Origin: Xenopus tropicalis
Taxonomy: Eukaryota > Chordata > Amphibia > Anura > Pipidae
NCBI RefSeq assembly: GCF_000004195.4
Contig: NC_030678.2
Coordinates: forward strand, 155,385,047 to 155,449,046
Length of the DNA stretch: 64,000 bases
Reading direction: 5' to 3'
Below the pieces are notes generated by a model. The model saw nothing but the letters and a program-made list of their open reading frames with translations. It was not told where the DNA came from and did no database searches. Positions 1 through 11,839 of this stretch are shown one piece after another (the first letter of the stretch is position 1; the number at the start of each line of letters is the position of its first letter). Made by a program: the position numbers and the translations under genes.

Positions 1-2454
1 ATCTAGAACAGTACTTACGGGAGATAGCTCTCAGTACAAGTGAGGGAATACAGGGGTAGGGAGATAGCTCTCAGTACAAGTGAGGGAATACAGGGGTATG
101 GGAGATAGCTCTCAGTACAAGTGAGGGAATACAGGGGTAGGGGAGATAGCTCTCAGTACAAGTGAGGGAATACAGGGGTAGGGGAGATAGCTCTCAGTAC
201 AAGTGAGGGAATACAGGGGTAGGGGAGATAGCTCTCAGTACAAGTGAGGGAATACAGGGATATGGGAGATAGCTCTCAGTACAAGTGAGGGAATACAGGG
301 GTAGGGGGGATAGCTCTCAGTACAAGTGAGGGAATACAGGGTTATGGGAGATAGCTCTCAGTACAAGTGAGGGAATACAGGGTTATGGGAGATAGCTCTC
401 AGTACAAGTGAGGGAATACAGGGGTAGGGGGGATAGCTCTCAGTACAAGTGAGGGAATACAGGGGTAGGGGAGATAGCTCTCAGTACAAGTGAGGGAATA
501 CAGGGGTAGGGGAGATAGCTCTCAGTACAAGTGAGGGAATACAGGGGTAGGGGAGATAGCTCTCAGTACAAGTGAGGGAATACAGGGTTATGGGAGATAG
601 CTCTCAGTACAAGTGAGGGAATACAGGGTTATGGGAGATAGCTCTCAGTACAAGTGAGGGAATACAGGGGTAGGGGAGATAGCTCTCAGTACAAGTGAGG
701 GAATACAGGGGTAGGGGAGATAGCTCTCAGTACAAGTGAGGGAATACAGGGGTAGGGGAGATAGCTCTCAGTACAAGTGAGGGAATACAGGGGTAGGGGA
801 GATAGCTCTCAGTACAAGTGAGGGAATACAGGGGTATGGGAGATAGCTCTCAGTACAAGTGAGGGAATACAGGGGTAGGGGAGATAGCTCTCAGTACAAG
901 TGAGGGAATACAGGGGTAGGGGGGATAGCTCTCAGTACAAGTGAAGGAATACAGGGTTATGGGAGATAGCTCTCAGTACAAGTGAGGGAATACAGGGGTA
1001 GGGGAGATAGCTCTCAGTACAAGTGAGGGAATACAGGGGTAGGGGAGATAGCTCTCAGTACAAGTGAGGGAATACAGGGGTAGGGGAGATAGCTCTCAGT
1101 ACAAGTGAGGGAATACAGGGGTAGGGGAGATAGCTCTCAGTACAAGTGAGGGAATACAGGGGTATGGGAGATAGCTCTCAGTACAAGTGAGGGAATACAG
1201 GGGTAGGGGGGATAGCTCTCAGTACAAGTGAGGGAATACAGGGGTAGGGGAGATAGCTCTCAGTACAAGTGAGGGAATACAGGGGTAGGGGAGATAGCTC
1301 TCAGTACAAGTGAGGGAATACAGGGGTATGGGAGATAGCTCTCAGTACAAGTGAGGGAATACAGGGGTAGGGGAGATAGCTCTCAGTACAAGTGAGGGAA
1401 TACAGGGATATGGGAGATAGCTCTCAGTACAAGTGAGGGAATACAGGGGTATGGGAGATAGCTCTCAGTACAAGTGAGGGAATACAGGGGTAGGGGAGAT
1501 AGCTCTCAGTACAAGTGAGGGAATACAGGGGTATGGGAGATAGCTCTCAGTACAAGTGAGGGAATACAGGGGTATGGGAGATAGCTCTCAGTACAAGTGA
1601 GGGAATACAGGGGTAGGGGAGATAGCTCTCAGTACAAGTGAGGGAATACAGGGGTAGGGGAGATAGCTCTCAGTACAAGTGAGGGAATACAGGGGTAGGG
1701 GAGATAGCTCTCAGTACAAGTGAGGGAATACAGGGGTAGGGGAGATAGCTCTCAGTACAAGTGAGGGAATACAGGGGTAGGGGGGATAGCTCTCAGTACT
1801 AGTGAGGGAATACAGGGGTATGGGAGATAGCTCTCAGTACAAGTGAGGGAATACAGGGGTATGGGAGATAGCTCTCAGTACAAGTGAGGGAATACAGGGT
1901 TATGGGAGATAGCTCTCAGTACAAGTGAGGGAATACAGGGGTAGGGGATATAGCTCTCAGTACAAGTGAAGGAATACAGGGTTATGGGAGATAGCTCTCA
2001 GTACAAGTGAGGGAATACAGGGGTAGGGGAGATAGCTCTCAGTACAAGTGAGGGAATACAGGGGTAGGGGGGATAGCTCTCAGTACTAGTGAGGGAATAC
2101 AGGGGTAGGGGAGATAGCTCTCAGTACTAGTGAGGGAATACAGGGGTATGGGAGATAGCTCTCAGTACAAGTGAGGGAATACAGGGGTATGGGAGATAGC
2201 TCTCAGTACAAGTGAGGGAATACAGGGTTATGGGAGATAGCTCTTAGTACAAGTTGATCCAGGGACTGGTCCGATTGCCATCTTGGAGTCAGGAAGGAAT
2301 TTTTTCCCCTCTGTGGCAAATTAGAGAGGCTTCAGATGGGGTTTTTTGCCTTCATCTGGATCAACTAGTAGTTAGGCAAGTTATATATAGGCATTATGGT
2401 TGAACGTGATGGACGTATGTCTTTTTTCAACCCAACTTACTATGTTACTATAGT
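1..2454 (+). mobile_element. CR1-like LINE 3' end with expanded minisatellite (lnx2 intron)
   Basis: After the tandem array, bases 2255-2454 match the 3' tail of the CR1 copy ending at 53975 almost base for base: the stretch from GTTGATCCAGGGACTGG to the closing TATGTTACTAT tail. Only the 3' untranslated end is present and any coding part lies left of the window or is missing. The element sits upstream of an lnx2 exon in the same orientation, so it is intronic. Confidence 0.85.
21..2254 (+). repeat. 41-bp minisatellite, about 55 copies
   Basis: The unit begins GAGATAGCTCTCAGTACAAG and recurs every 41 bp; starts at 61, 102, 143 and 2234 fit 53 exact periods, with one more 40-bp unit at 21. 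Units differ only at a few sites (GTAGGGGA, GTATGGGA, GTTATGGGA, GGGGGGA, and CTAGT for CAAGT), and neighbouring units share variants. The unit is the sequence that occurs once in the unexpanded CR1 tail near 53740-53780, so it is a duplication of element sequence. Confidence 0.97.
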
Positions 2455-2533
2455 ACTTGTGCCTCCATCACTACTGCCATACATTTAGATATCATAAATA
2501 TATAATAATATGGACTTGTCTTTCTTTTTGCAG

Positions 2534-2692
2534 TTGCCTGCATAGCTGCCATGATGTTGTTCTGCGGAGGAGCAGCCTGGGGAGCTGGGGCTTTAGTATT
2601 GTCGGGGGTTACGAGGAGAATCACACAAACCAGCCTTTCTTCATTAAGACAATTGTGCTCGGGACTCCTGCTTATTACGATGGCCGATTGAA
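2534..2692 (+). CDS. lnx2: lnx2 penultimate coding exon (PDZ4, first half)
   Basis: This exon encodes the first half of the fourth PDZ domain of Ligand of Numb-protein X 2, a RING/PDZ E3 ubiquitin ligase of the cytoplasm that binds and ubiquitinates Numb. The translation contains [20 protein letters not shown] followed by [19 protein letters not shown]; the GFSI loop is the PDZ carboxylate-binding loop. A polypyrimidine tract and TTTTGCAG precede base 2534, and the exon ends with AA before GTATGT, splitting a lysine codon that the next exon completes. The first base also completes a split codon, so the exon needs an upstream exon outside the window. The open frame runs on upstream to 2457, but that part is intron. 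Identity rests on near-complete agreement with vertebrate LNX2; LNX1 is the only close alternative and its C-terminus differs. Confidence 0.93.
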
Positions 2693-3313
2693 GTATGTTT
2701 CCTTGGGGGCCAGGGATATATATATATAGTGAATAATGTAACCCCTATTGTAAAATATAAGGATATAATATACAAGAGCCATGAATAAACTGTAAATTAT
2801 ATTCTTATAAATGGTGCTTAATGATGTCATCAGTTATAATTGGTGCTTAGTGATGTGACTAAAACTTGTGTATAATAATAAATATAGTACCCTCTGCTGA
2901 GAAATATGAGGAAATCAGAAGTCACCTCTAAGTTCCATGACCTGTAGAAAAGCACTCAGCCTTTAGTACCTTTATATTTAACAAAAGAGAAACAAACTGT
3001 TCCCATTAGAAAATCCATTTTTTATATGTAAGAGACAACTGCCAACCAGGACTGGTTTTAGGGTATGGCAGAAGTGGACGGACCCTTGAGATTCTGAGGG
3101 TGATGAGGAGTAAGTCCTGTTCCACTTGAACTCGCCCAGTTGGCCTCAATGGTTTACTGTAGGATAAGAGTCATGTTAAGTAATGGTGTAATTGGCATTA
3201 GTGTGGTATAAAACTAATACCTTAATAGGCCAGTTAGCTCTTTGTAATGGATTATTTGCATGATAAAATTCATTGTAACATCACCTTAATGCCACCTTTG
3301 ATTTCCCGTACAG
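2693..3313 (+). other. lnx2: last lnx2 intron
   Basis: The intron opens with GTATGT and closes with CCCGTACAG. It is AT-rich and holds short simple stretches such as TATATATATA near 2718, but no element that I can name. Confidence 0.85.
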
Positions 3314-3449
3314 GTGCGGGGATATGATTATTGCCGTAAATGCACTCTCGACTGTCGGAATGAGCCATTCTGCCCTGGTACCGATGCTTAAGGAGCAACG
3401 GAACAAAGTAACTCTCAGCGTCATCTCTTGGCCTGGCAGTCTTGTTTGA
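3314..3449 (+). CDS. lnx2: lnx2 terminal coding exon (PDZ4 end and C-terminus)
   Basis: The exon starts after TACAG, completes the lysine codon of the previous exon and reads [20 protein letters not shown], then [20 protein letters not shown], ending GSLV and TGA at 3447-3449. This is the second half of PDZ4 (the GDMI strand and the following helix) and the extreme C-terminus of LNX2. The gene is transcribed left to right, so its promoter and the RING and PDZ1-3 exons lie left of the window. It converges on gtf3a, 33.6 kb away on the opposite strand. The frame is intact, with no sign of decay. Confidence 0.95.
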
Positions 3450-3583
3450 ACCGTCAGATTTCATGAGTGAATTCTCGTGCTCTGTGATAGCTGGTTAAAA
3501 GCTGGGCCAAATCTCTGCCAATCAGTTTGTGATTACTTTTGCAAGAATCAATTTGTCCTTGATTGACTTGCTTATACTGAGCT

Positions 3584-3589
3584 AATAAA
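3584..3589 (+). terminator. lnx2: candidate lnx2 polyadenylation signal
   Basis: AATAAA lies 135 nt after the lnx2 stop and is followed by a T-rich stretch (AACTTTTTTC). It may be a proximal site; LNX2 mRNAs usually have longer 3' UTRs, and another AATAAA follows at about 5673. Confidence 0.35.
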
Positions 3590-3689
3590 ACAACTTTTTT
3601 CTACAAATCAGCTACATGACATGTCTCAAGCAGGAGGGCCGGCTGTCACGCCTCAAGCCCGGCCAGTTATTCCTCATCCCAGTAACGAC

Positions 3690-4720
3690 TTCAGCCTGCT
3701 CTTTGTTAACCCTGGGTGTAGTCACCCCAACTTTGGACATAGTCACCATTTTCTTGCTCTCTTTTATCTCTGGGTCTAGTTACTATGTTCGCTTGCTCTT
3801 AACTCTGCCCATAGTCACCATTTTCTTGCTCTCTTTTAACTCTGGGTCTAGTTACTATGTTCGCTTGCTCTTAACTCTGCCCATAGTCACCATTTCCTTG
3901 CTCTCTTTTAACTCTGGGTCTAGTTACTATGTTCGCTTGCTCTTAACTCTGCCCATAGTCACCATTTTCTTGCTCTCTTTTATCTCTGGGTCTAGTTACT
4001 ATGTTCGCTTGCTCTTAACTCTGCCCATAGTCACCATTTTCTTGCTCTCTTTTATCTCTGGGTCTAGTTACTATGTTCGCTTGCTCTTAACTCTGCCCAT
4101 AGTCACCATTTCCTTGCTTTAACTTTAGGCCCAATCGCCATTTTATTGCTCTTTGTAAACCTTGGTCCTAGTGATCATCATTGCTTGTTTTGGGTCTAGT
4201 CACCATGTTGTTGCTCTTTTTTAACTTTGGTCACGTTTGCTTGCTTTGGCTCTAGTCCCCACTTTCCTCGCTTTGTTATCTTTAGGCATAGTCGCCATTT
4301 GCTTGTACTTTTGCCAACTTTGGTCCTAGTCGCTCTCTTAGCTTCCTCTTTGGTAACTTTGGGCCTCATCACAATGTTGCTTTCTATTTGTTAAATTTGG
4401 ACCTAGCCACCCTTTTCCTAGATACCTTCAGGCCCCAATCACCCTTTTCACTTGCACTTGTTAATTTTGGCCATAGACACCATTTTCATATTCTCTGTTA
4501 CCTTTGTGACTTATCGTATCCCCCTTTATTGTAATTTGATCATTTGGCCCACCCATCGCCCTCCCAGGGTAGATTTCTTGCTCGTTACCTTTGATCCTAT
4601 TCACTCTTTTTGCTTGCTCTTCATTAACTCTGGGTCCAGTCACCATCTTACTGTCTCTTTGTTAACTTTGGGCCTAGTCACCCTTTCTTCATACTCCTAG
4701 ACAACTTTAGGGCTAATCAA
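3690..4720 (+). repeat. 36/72-bp tandem repeat, decaying rightward
   Basis: From about 3690 to 4125 a 72-bp unit repeats five to six times with few changes. Each unit is two related 36-bp halves, one with GGTCTAGTTACTATGTTCGC and one with CCCATAGTCACCATTTTCTT. From 4125 to about 4720 the same 36-bp motif (CTAGTCACCATTTT, TTGCTCTTTGTTAAC) continues in diverged form. Because 72 is divisible by three, a 168-codon frame stays open at 3616-4122, encoding a repeated 24-residue hydrophobic block. It has no start context or homology supporting a protein. The array may be part of a long lnx2 3' UTR. Confidence 0.9.
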
Positions 4721-5900
4721 TATTTTTGCTTTTTACTGTGTTGACAAAAACATCGTTATTAAATTGTACCTGGTACCTTATATCACCCCAGCTCCTTTAC
4801 AAATTAGTCCTGCCAGTCATTGTCTTTAAAGCCATATTTATGTATGTCTGTGCCAATGCAGAAAGTTCTCAGCCGGCCCCTGAATTCCTTTCATTTCAGA
4901 ATTATTACAGAGACTTCAGTTTTTCAGCTTTCTACATTGTAAATCTGAGACTCTTCTTGGCTCCATGTGTCCAAATAATGTGCTGCTACTGGACGGTTAT
5001 TGGTTTACCTCGCAGGAACTTTGCCAGTAACAGATGTCCTTAGAAATAATATCAAACCATCTGCTTGTGTCGCTTAGCAATCTGAGCATTATACCTGGGT
5101 CCAAAGCCAACTCTTAACAAATGGGTTTTGTACTGTGCAATAATTGCTTTCTCTTTGTTGGTCAGAAAATAATTTCATACTCGGCGTGGATTGTACAAAG
5201 GAGAGGAATGTGCCACCTGCGCCTTCGCGGGTTTATCTTCCCGATGAATGTTTTTTTGTTTGTATGAACAACTTTTGATATTTTTACTGCAATATTTCTA
5301 TGAAATTGTGCTACGTGCTTGTGACCTTTCTTACTGAGCAGGTAGTGGAAGTGCTTGGCTGGGTGAGCTGTGAAGTCACGTCGAGTTTTCGCACTCTGAT
5401 CGGACGCTCGTGATAATCACCATGTGCATGAAATGAAAGGGTCTCGTGCCCGATACATTTCTTCTCTCAACCTGAATGTCCCAACAATCAACTCCTGATT
5501 TCCAGACCGGCTTTGCAATACCTATGGAAACAGAACCTTTTTGAGTATTAAAGGAAAAAAAAAACTTCATATTTATTCTCCGGATACTTGTGGGTCATTT
5601 ATTTAAGCATGGATATTTGTTGTGATGACAAATGGAAGATTTACATTTTGTGTTTCACAAAAAAAATGCTTAAATAAAGTTTTAAAGTGGTTATTAGAAA
5701 GATCTTGCTCTTTGAATGCTGATATTGACCTGATAAAAGGACAGGGGGAGATTTACAGTACAGGCTCTATAGACTTGGTGGGGAGGGGGGGAGGAGAGAA
5801 GCACAAAGAACATAATGTATTATGTAGAGCTATTAGATATCCGTGTGTAGTGCACCAGGGCTGTTGTACAAGTATGGTATGTATCCCATATATCCCTTGT
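4721..5900. other. no gene recognised
   Basis: Unique-looking sequence downstream of the tandem repeat. Open frames here (for example 4726-5043 and 5622-6029) show no domain, splice pattern or repeat homology that I recognise. AATAAA near 5673 could be a distal lnx2 poly(A) signal. Confidence 0.5.
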
Positions 5901-5904
5901 ATAA

Positions 5905-6052
5905 GCAGGGTCGGACTGGGGAGTGCAGGGCCCACTGCCTCTGCCTCAGGGGCCCCTGCACCTGCCAATGGTCCCCACCACCTCCGACCCTCTGCCAGGA
6001 GGGAGATCTGGGCCACTGGGGCCTACTAGGGTTTTTTCCCGGTACCCCAGCA
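5905..6052 (+). mobile_element. diverged hAT-type MITE fragment (GGTCGGACTGGG family)
   Basis: The segment begins CAGGGTCGGACTGGGGAGTG and ends near CGGTACCCCAGCAG. It shares the opening and the GGGCCC-rich body with better copies at 27119-27399 and 13094-13364. No clean target duplication is visible. Confidence 0.5.
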
Positions 6053-6302
6053 GTGTGTATAAATGAATCAGACTCTCAGAAGGCTGCAACCTCAGCAACA
6101 CTTATAGAGGCCATACAGATTGTGCTGTTTCTGTTACTGTCTCTGAAGTTTGTATAAGCTGAGTCAAAGTATATCTTACTTCGAAACATGGTATAGGACT
6201 CCCCTCCATAACTCCAGACGTCACCAGGAACTCTTGCACCATCCAGTCCCTTAAAGGGCTAGTAAACCCTGCTGCACGGCACTGCTCAACCAAACTTTAC
6301 TC

Positions 6303-6388
6303 AGCTGTTGCTGGACTACAAATCCCAGAATAATGTAACATATAATGAAGGTAAAGGCATGCTGGGAGCTGTAGTCCAGCAACATCGT
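6303..6388. repeat. short inverted-repeat element
   Basis: GTTGCTGGACTACAAATCCC at the left is mirrored by GGGAGCTGTAGTCCAGCAAC at the right, with about 40 bp between them. This is the end pattern of a small non-autonomous DNA transposon. Confidence 0.6.
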
Positions 6389-8282
6389 TGTATTCTTTAC
6401 ATTGTTGTATTCTTAAAGCAATATTGCACAAAAGTTTCCTAAACTTTTCCCCAAATCTCCAGGGCCAGTAGCTGCATTAAAATGCCAAAAATCCTCCAAT
6501 AAGAATCCCAGCTGATCTGTATAAACCCGGCTCCCTGTTCTGTTCCTGCAATTGGAGTTGGGAGCTTTAAGCACAGTTTTCCAGCACTGAACAAACCTGC
6601 CCTTTATCCCCCTGTCTGATTCCAGTGTCATATAATGAAAGAAAAAAATGACATAATTATCTCTATATATAAGATAACAGCAAGATGCCTGACATAGTGC
6701 TGGGAATCAGTGTTCTCATTGGTCACTTCTCTTGCACTTATAATGAGGTTTTTAGTCAGTAGAATGCTCATTGGTGAATTTTCCTGCATCTATAATTATG
6801 TTTTTTGACAACAACTACAGCAAAACAAGGGGGCACAGTGGGACAGCATCATGGCTGGGTTTACAACCCATTTAAGTGAAACAGTCTCTCCATTGGGCAG
6901 AAGAGTAAGAGAGAGTGTTATTATATATAGAACATAAAAAGGCAAAAAAATGAAAATAATACCCCCTGTTCCCCTGATGAGATTCCATAGGAGTCAAAAT
7001 GATTCTGCGCCAGTCTGGATTTTTTCAGCTTGCTAAAAAGGCCTGCCACTTAGACAAAGACAATTTACTCCCTGCTAAAGGGCTGTGGTTGCCTTGGGCG
7101 GATACAGATCCCCAAAACATAATGTGCAATTGTGCTCTACTTCTTTAATTACACTTTAGTAAACCCACAAAACAAAACTTAAAAAAATTGTTTGTAATTT
7201 ATATGTATTAGTATTTTTTTATAATTTTTTTTTAGTTTTTAAACCATTAATATAATGAATATGAAAAGCAACGCCACCTGCATTTCCCATCAGCTGAAAA
7301 TTAATGTGGTGAGAAGAGCAACATCACAAGACTTTCCTTTTCTCATTAACTTAATTTTAAGCCAATGGGAAATGAACAGCGAATGGCCCTGGTTTTATAT
7401 TATCATTATAATAACAGTTTAGAAACTAATATCTGATTTTTTTTTTTACATGAATTTGTTTTGATGGTGTACATTTAATTAGCAGGCTCCGTTAGCAGAG
7501 GTAGTGAGATGCACGCTGCCCCCTACAGTATTCTGCTAGTACTACAATGACCATCATCCCCAGACATGCTGCTGTTTAAGTTCCCATACTCGGTGCAAGG
7601 ATCTCATCCGCCGACTGTGCCGTTTTCTGCTCCTGTGAGACTATTACAGCTGCCTCATTACCCGTAATTTAAGTTGTCTCTGTACTTACACTGCGAATGG
7701 TTGTTTGAATGTTGGTGCAATAGAAAAATAATTACATTATTAGCTGAAACCTGCTCTCTGCAAAGCAATTTCTCATTGATATTGTTACATGCTTCCAGCT
7801 TTTATCGAGGTATTAAATTGGTTTCTTTTCTTGGGTAATAGCACTGAAATGTTACCCCGGCTCTTTATATATAAAATACAATGACAGCAGCGTTCTGTTG
7901 CTGCCGTAATGAAGGCAGTAATTGCACCTGCCCTATAACCTTAATGAGTTTAAATACACCATCCTTGGCAGGCGTTCCCATCTTCCTTCCCCGTGTCAGG
8001 GGGTTCATGGAGCGTTTATTGCTACGCCACTGAGAACAATATGTTTAAAAAGCCAAGAATTGAGCAGTTTAAAAGTCAAATATGATACATTTACGTTTAT
8101 GAGACAACTGAGCTTTCCCTTCCCATTCTTACATACAGTGCCGCCAATTTCAAATATTGCCATGAATTCTTAATTGGACTGACTCCCTGGGGCACTCTGG
8201 GGTTACTCTGGCCTTGTGTGTGGGATCATTGTCCCCCCAGAAAGATTAACTTTTGCTATATTTTACTTTTAGCAGACTGAAA
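6389..8282. other. no gene recognised
   Basis: AT-rich intergenic sequence with T and A runs near 7200 and 7440. I see no exon with plausible splice sites or known protein similarity, and no clear transposon. Confidence 0.45.
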
Positions 8283-8545
8283 AAGGGTCTCTTGTATGTA
8301 TGTATGTATGTATGTATGTATAACTTTATTTATAAAGCGCCACAAGGGTACGCAGCGCTGTACAATCTTACGGAATTACACACAGGGAGGACAAGTGTTA
8401 TAATAAATAAATACAATAAATATATATATAAATACAAAGGGAGTAAGTGCCATGTGGTATGGGACACAGTAGGAAGGAGGTCCCTGCCCCGTAGAGCTTA
8501 CAATCTAAGTGGTTGGGTAACATACAGGCACAAATTGGAAGGTAA
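8283..8545 (-). mobile_element. 5'-truncated L2-type LINE 3' end
   Basis: Read on the minus strand, this segment matches the 3' end of the L2 copy at 50930-51185: GGGCAGGGACCTCCTTCCTA, GTACAGCGCTG, then GCGCTTTATAAATAAAGTTA and a (TACA)n tail, seen on the plus strand as (TATG)n at 8296-8320. Only about 240 bp of the element remain. Confidence 0.85.
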
Positions 8546-9230
8546 TGGGTTCCTACTGATAAAACCTGCCCCACAGCATGATGCTACCACTATACATGGG
8601 TCAGTCATACCCAGAGCTCTGTATAACTGTATGGCCTGCACTGGAGTGTAGCACAGAAGAAGGCATTGCTCAAACGGAACAGCACATCTAGAGCTGTGGC
8701 TCTGCCATCTGAGTCCAAGATACAGTTGATCTTTTTGACCAGAGTCCTATGTATGTAATTGATTCAAACACTGGCCACATCTTGAAAAACATCATATCAA
8801 GGCAGACTTGAATAAGGACAATCTCCAAATCATACCTTTATTGGTCTTCATGCTTGGCCTTTCGTTTCACTGCTTTGAGTTCTTCTAAGGCAATCGGCAC
8901 CACAGCTTGGGAGCCACTGACTATGGGCAACAGCCTAGGGATGACTATCCAGTGCAATGCAGTGGCTGCCACTTTTTCAGTTCAAGCCCTGCTTGAGGGG
9001 CCCCCCGTAGCACTGAAATGAGTAGAAGTATAGAAAATATTGGTTCCAGTCATTTATTCATTGTTTCAAGAATATCTAGGACACCAAATACATATTTCCC
9101 CCTGAATCTCACCCTTACTGACCTTCAAGTTGGGCTTTGAGGTTTATCTTGTAGAGCAAATGGTCATTCTCCCCAACTCTCACCCTACAGTATCTAGTAG
9201 AATTAAGTCTTAAGCAACTAGATTTTAAAA
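8546..9230. other. no gene recognised
   Basis: No open frame, splice pattern or repeat that I can name. Confidence 0.4.
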
Positions 9231-9318
9231 TATTTCACCACTCATCCGAGTGGCTTTATTAGTTCCTTGGATGAGTGGTGAAAAGTTTTCAAGAAAACTC
9301 AGAAAGTCCAGTTGCTTT
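9231..9318. repeat. interspersed repeat with GGATGAGTGGTGAAAAG motif
   Basis: CACCACTCATCCGAGTGGCT is partly mirrored by CCTTGGATGAGTGGTGAAAA about 25 bp on. Sequences of this kind recur in fish and frog genomes. Here the arms are degraded. Confidence 0.45.
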
Positions 9319-9514
9319 AGGGCAAAAACATACTGGGTTACTAGTAGCAGCTACTTGTCACTGCTACTAAACTCCAGAAAATCCCCTGCCACAGACAATA
9401 CTGAGAATTGCCTCTGCTAAAACAAACGTAGAGACAATTATCAGTAAATGATCAGTATTGTCTATTTTAGTAGCCATGACAATTAGCTGCTAATATTAGC
9501 AGTCTTCACCCTAA
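9319..9514. mobile_element. MITE with AGGGTGAAGAC-type ends
   Basis: Left end AGGGCAAAAACATACTGGGT and right end AGTCTTCACCCTAAG enclose inverted blocks (GCTACTTGTC and related). It is a diverged relative of the MITE at 46349-46521, whose ends are cleaner. Confidence 0.6.
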
Positions 9515-9716
9515 GGGCTCTGGCACACGGGGAGATTAGTCGCCCGCGACAAATCTCCCTGTTCGTGGGTGACTAATCTCTCCAAAATGCCACCCCACCG
9601 GCGAAAATGTAAATCGTCCGTGGGATGCCATACGCAGTGGCATGATTTCCCTGAAATCGCGGGAGTTGCCTTGAGAGGAAACTAATCTCCCCGTGTGCCA
9701 AAGCCCTTAGACTTAA
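9515..9716. mobile_element. MITE with GGCACACGGGGAGATTAGT ends
   Basis: Left end TCTGGCACACGGGGAGATTA and right end TAATCTCCCCGTGTGCCAAA are inverted repeats of about 25 bp; the inside also holds smaller inverted copies of ACTAATCTC. A sister copy lies at 55139-55378. It abuts the previous MITE directly. Confidence 0.85.
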
Positions 9717-11839
9717 TTCTACTAGATCTGTATAACAGCAGGCCTGCATTGGCTTAGCTACACCCCTGATCACTTTGCTCTTGAGCCTTCCTTGGTTATC
9801 AGTAACATTTACATGGTGGAAACAAATTGTACTTGTCAAAACATCAATTAAAGTTGAATTTTCTCAAAAGCACGATTAAGCCATTAGGTAGCCTGACCAG
9901 CAGACTCAGTGTCCCAGATGATGACAAAGGCAGTAGTTAAATATCACAAGGACAAGCCAGGAATGCAGCCAACACATACATTATGTGCAACTCAGCATTG
10001 CTTGCCAGCGGGGTGTTGGTAAACTGGAAGGATTTGCTGATCCTTAACAAGGTGTCCCTGTTTCTCTAATGCTGTTACCAGGGCACGGGTCGGGCTGCTG
10101 TGTTGTTGGACACTAGTTCAGCTGCAGCTGGATAGCAGAATGTTGGATATTACTGATATAAGGAACTACTTGTAGCTCATACTTTGCCTGCTTTACCTGA
10201 TGCACAAAAACATTTTGATCATGGTTATTAATAAAGAACTGAAGTGGTGTCCTAGTAATACTGGTACATCCAGATTATAACAGGAGCATGTGAGTATGGC
10301 ATGAAAATCCTTTTTGGAGTCAATATAATCTTCTAAAATAAACCTCTGCTCCCCCCATTGGTTCTATCTGCCGGGGGGGGGGGGGGGTAGGACACATATA
10401 GAGAACACATATAGGCTTAAGCAGGGCTCTGGATTTGATGGTGGGGTTTCCAGACACACACTTCACTCTACCCCCTCTGTCACTGCTTGCACTTACCCTC
10501 ATGCTCACACCTTGCATCCCCCGTGGCCTCACAGGTCATTGGGGATTGGGACGTCGGAGCTTTTGACAGCAATTAATATCTCCCACCCAGTCCCCAGTGA
10601 AGATGCTGCCCAGTCAGTATGCTGCCTCTACAACCTTGCCGTCCTAGGCCCAGACCATGGTGACCTTCCCACTAATCCAGGCCTAGGCCTAAGAACAGAT
10701 GTAAAAAGTTTTTGCCCAGGTACCAAGCCCAACATCACTTCTGAGAAAGATATGGGGAAAGCATGGTAGGAAGTGGAATGTTATTTACCAGTGGTTTTGC
10801 AAAGTAAAAAACATGTGTGACATTAACCTTATGGTTACACAAGCAGTAAATTGAGGGGGACCAGACAGAAAACCACTTATGGCAGGGTCAGTCTGGGACA
10901 GTGGGAAACCTGATGGGCCACAGCCCTAATGGGCCCCGCCAACCCAGACCCAATTCCCACTGGTGACCGCGACCTCCCTTCCTGAATGCTCCAAGGTAAG
11001 TATCATATATGTGTTTCAGGGGGTGTGTGCAGGCAACAAGGGGGTCCCTGGGGTGTCAGCCCTGCACACCCCAGTCCTACCTGAGATTTGGGGACAAAGC
11101 CTATTTGCACTACAAGATAGTCCTGTTTTTGAAGGTCAGCTAGGGTGAGATTTGGGGTAAACACTTAACTGCTGTGTTATTAGGTAAAGGGGTTCCTGCT
11201 CAAATTTTGGAAATAAAATAAGGACTTAGGAAAAACAGTCCAAAAACCACTGCATTATAACAGTAATATTGTATGGAATAATGGGTGCCTGCTAACGCTT
11301 TTTTGCCCCTGGCCCTGGTACCAAATATATCCATTTCACGTGAAAGCTCTACTCTCTTAAGTCCAGCAAACGGCCGAGTAATGTATTAGAAAAGCATTTT
11401 AACCATTGAAAATGTGTGTCCATTGCTAAGTTCTCCCGAGCCTCATGTTTTCTTGATAATTGTGGTTTGTTATAAGATGTTAAATGCATTTCTGGTCATC
11501 CCTGGCTGAGATGAGCTTGGAATAAAAAGCTTTTACTGGCTCTTTAGGCAGATCATCCTGCAATTACCCATGATGAACTGCATTTCATTCTGCCACTGAA
11601 ACCAATAGCAGCAGCCTCAAGTTGACTCAGAGTGTAGTTAATTGAACAAAACACTGCACTTCAGCACAATATGGGGTTTAATGCCATTTTTGCAAAATTA
11701 TCTGCGTTTTCAATAGAGATATAATTTACCCACACTAAATCTTTTTTTATATTATAAAATATGACATTGGAACATGTGTAGTCAAATGAATCTGCACAGT
11801 GTCTTTCTGATGGGATCCAGGTCTCTGTTTTACCTAATA
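9717..11839. other. no gene recognised; G run and MITE debris
   Basis: Contains a run of 15 G at 10373-10387 and a diverged GGTCAGTCTGGGACAGTGGG fragment from about 10886 that resembles the hAT-type MITEs. No exon or coding frame is convincing. Confidence 0.45.

Noticed and set aside
21..2254. CRISPR-like regular direct repeats
   Set aside because: The 41-bp units follow each other with no unique spacers, and the context is a vertebrate LINE tail.
3616..4122. 168-codon hydrophobic repeat protein that could be a membrane protein
   Set aside because: Frame openness follows from the 72-bp unit; the frame is lost where units decay and there is no homology.
10373..10387. G run as a functional G-quadruplex
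   Set aside because: A single homopolymer run in intergenic sequence; similar runs at 39080, 40780 and 44936 look like ordinary homopolymer growth.
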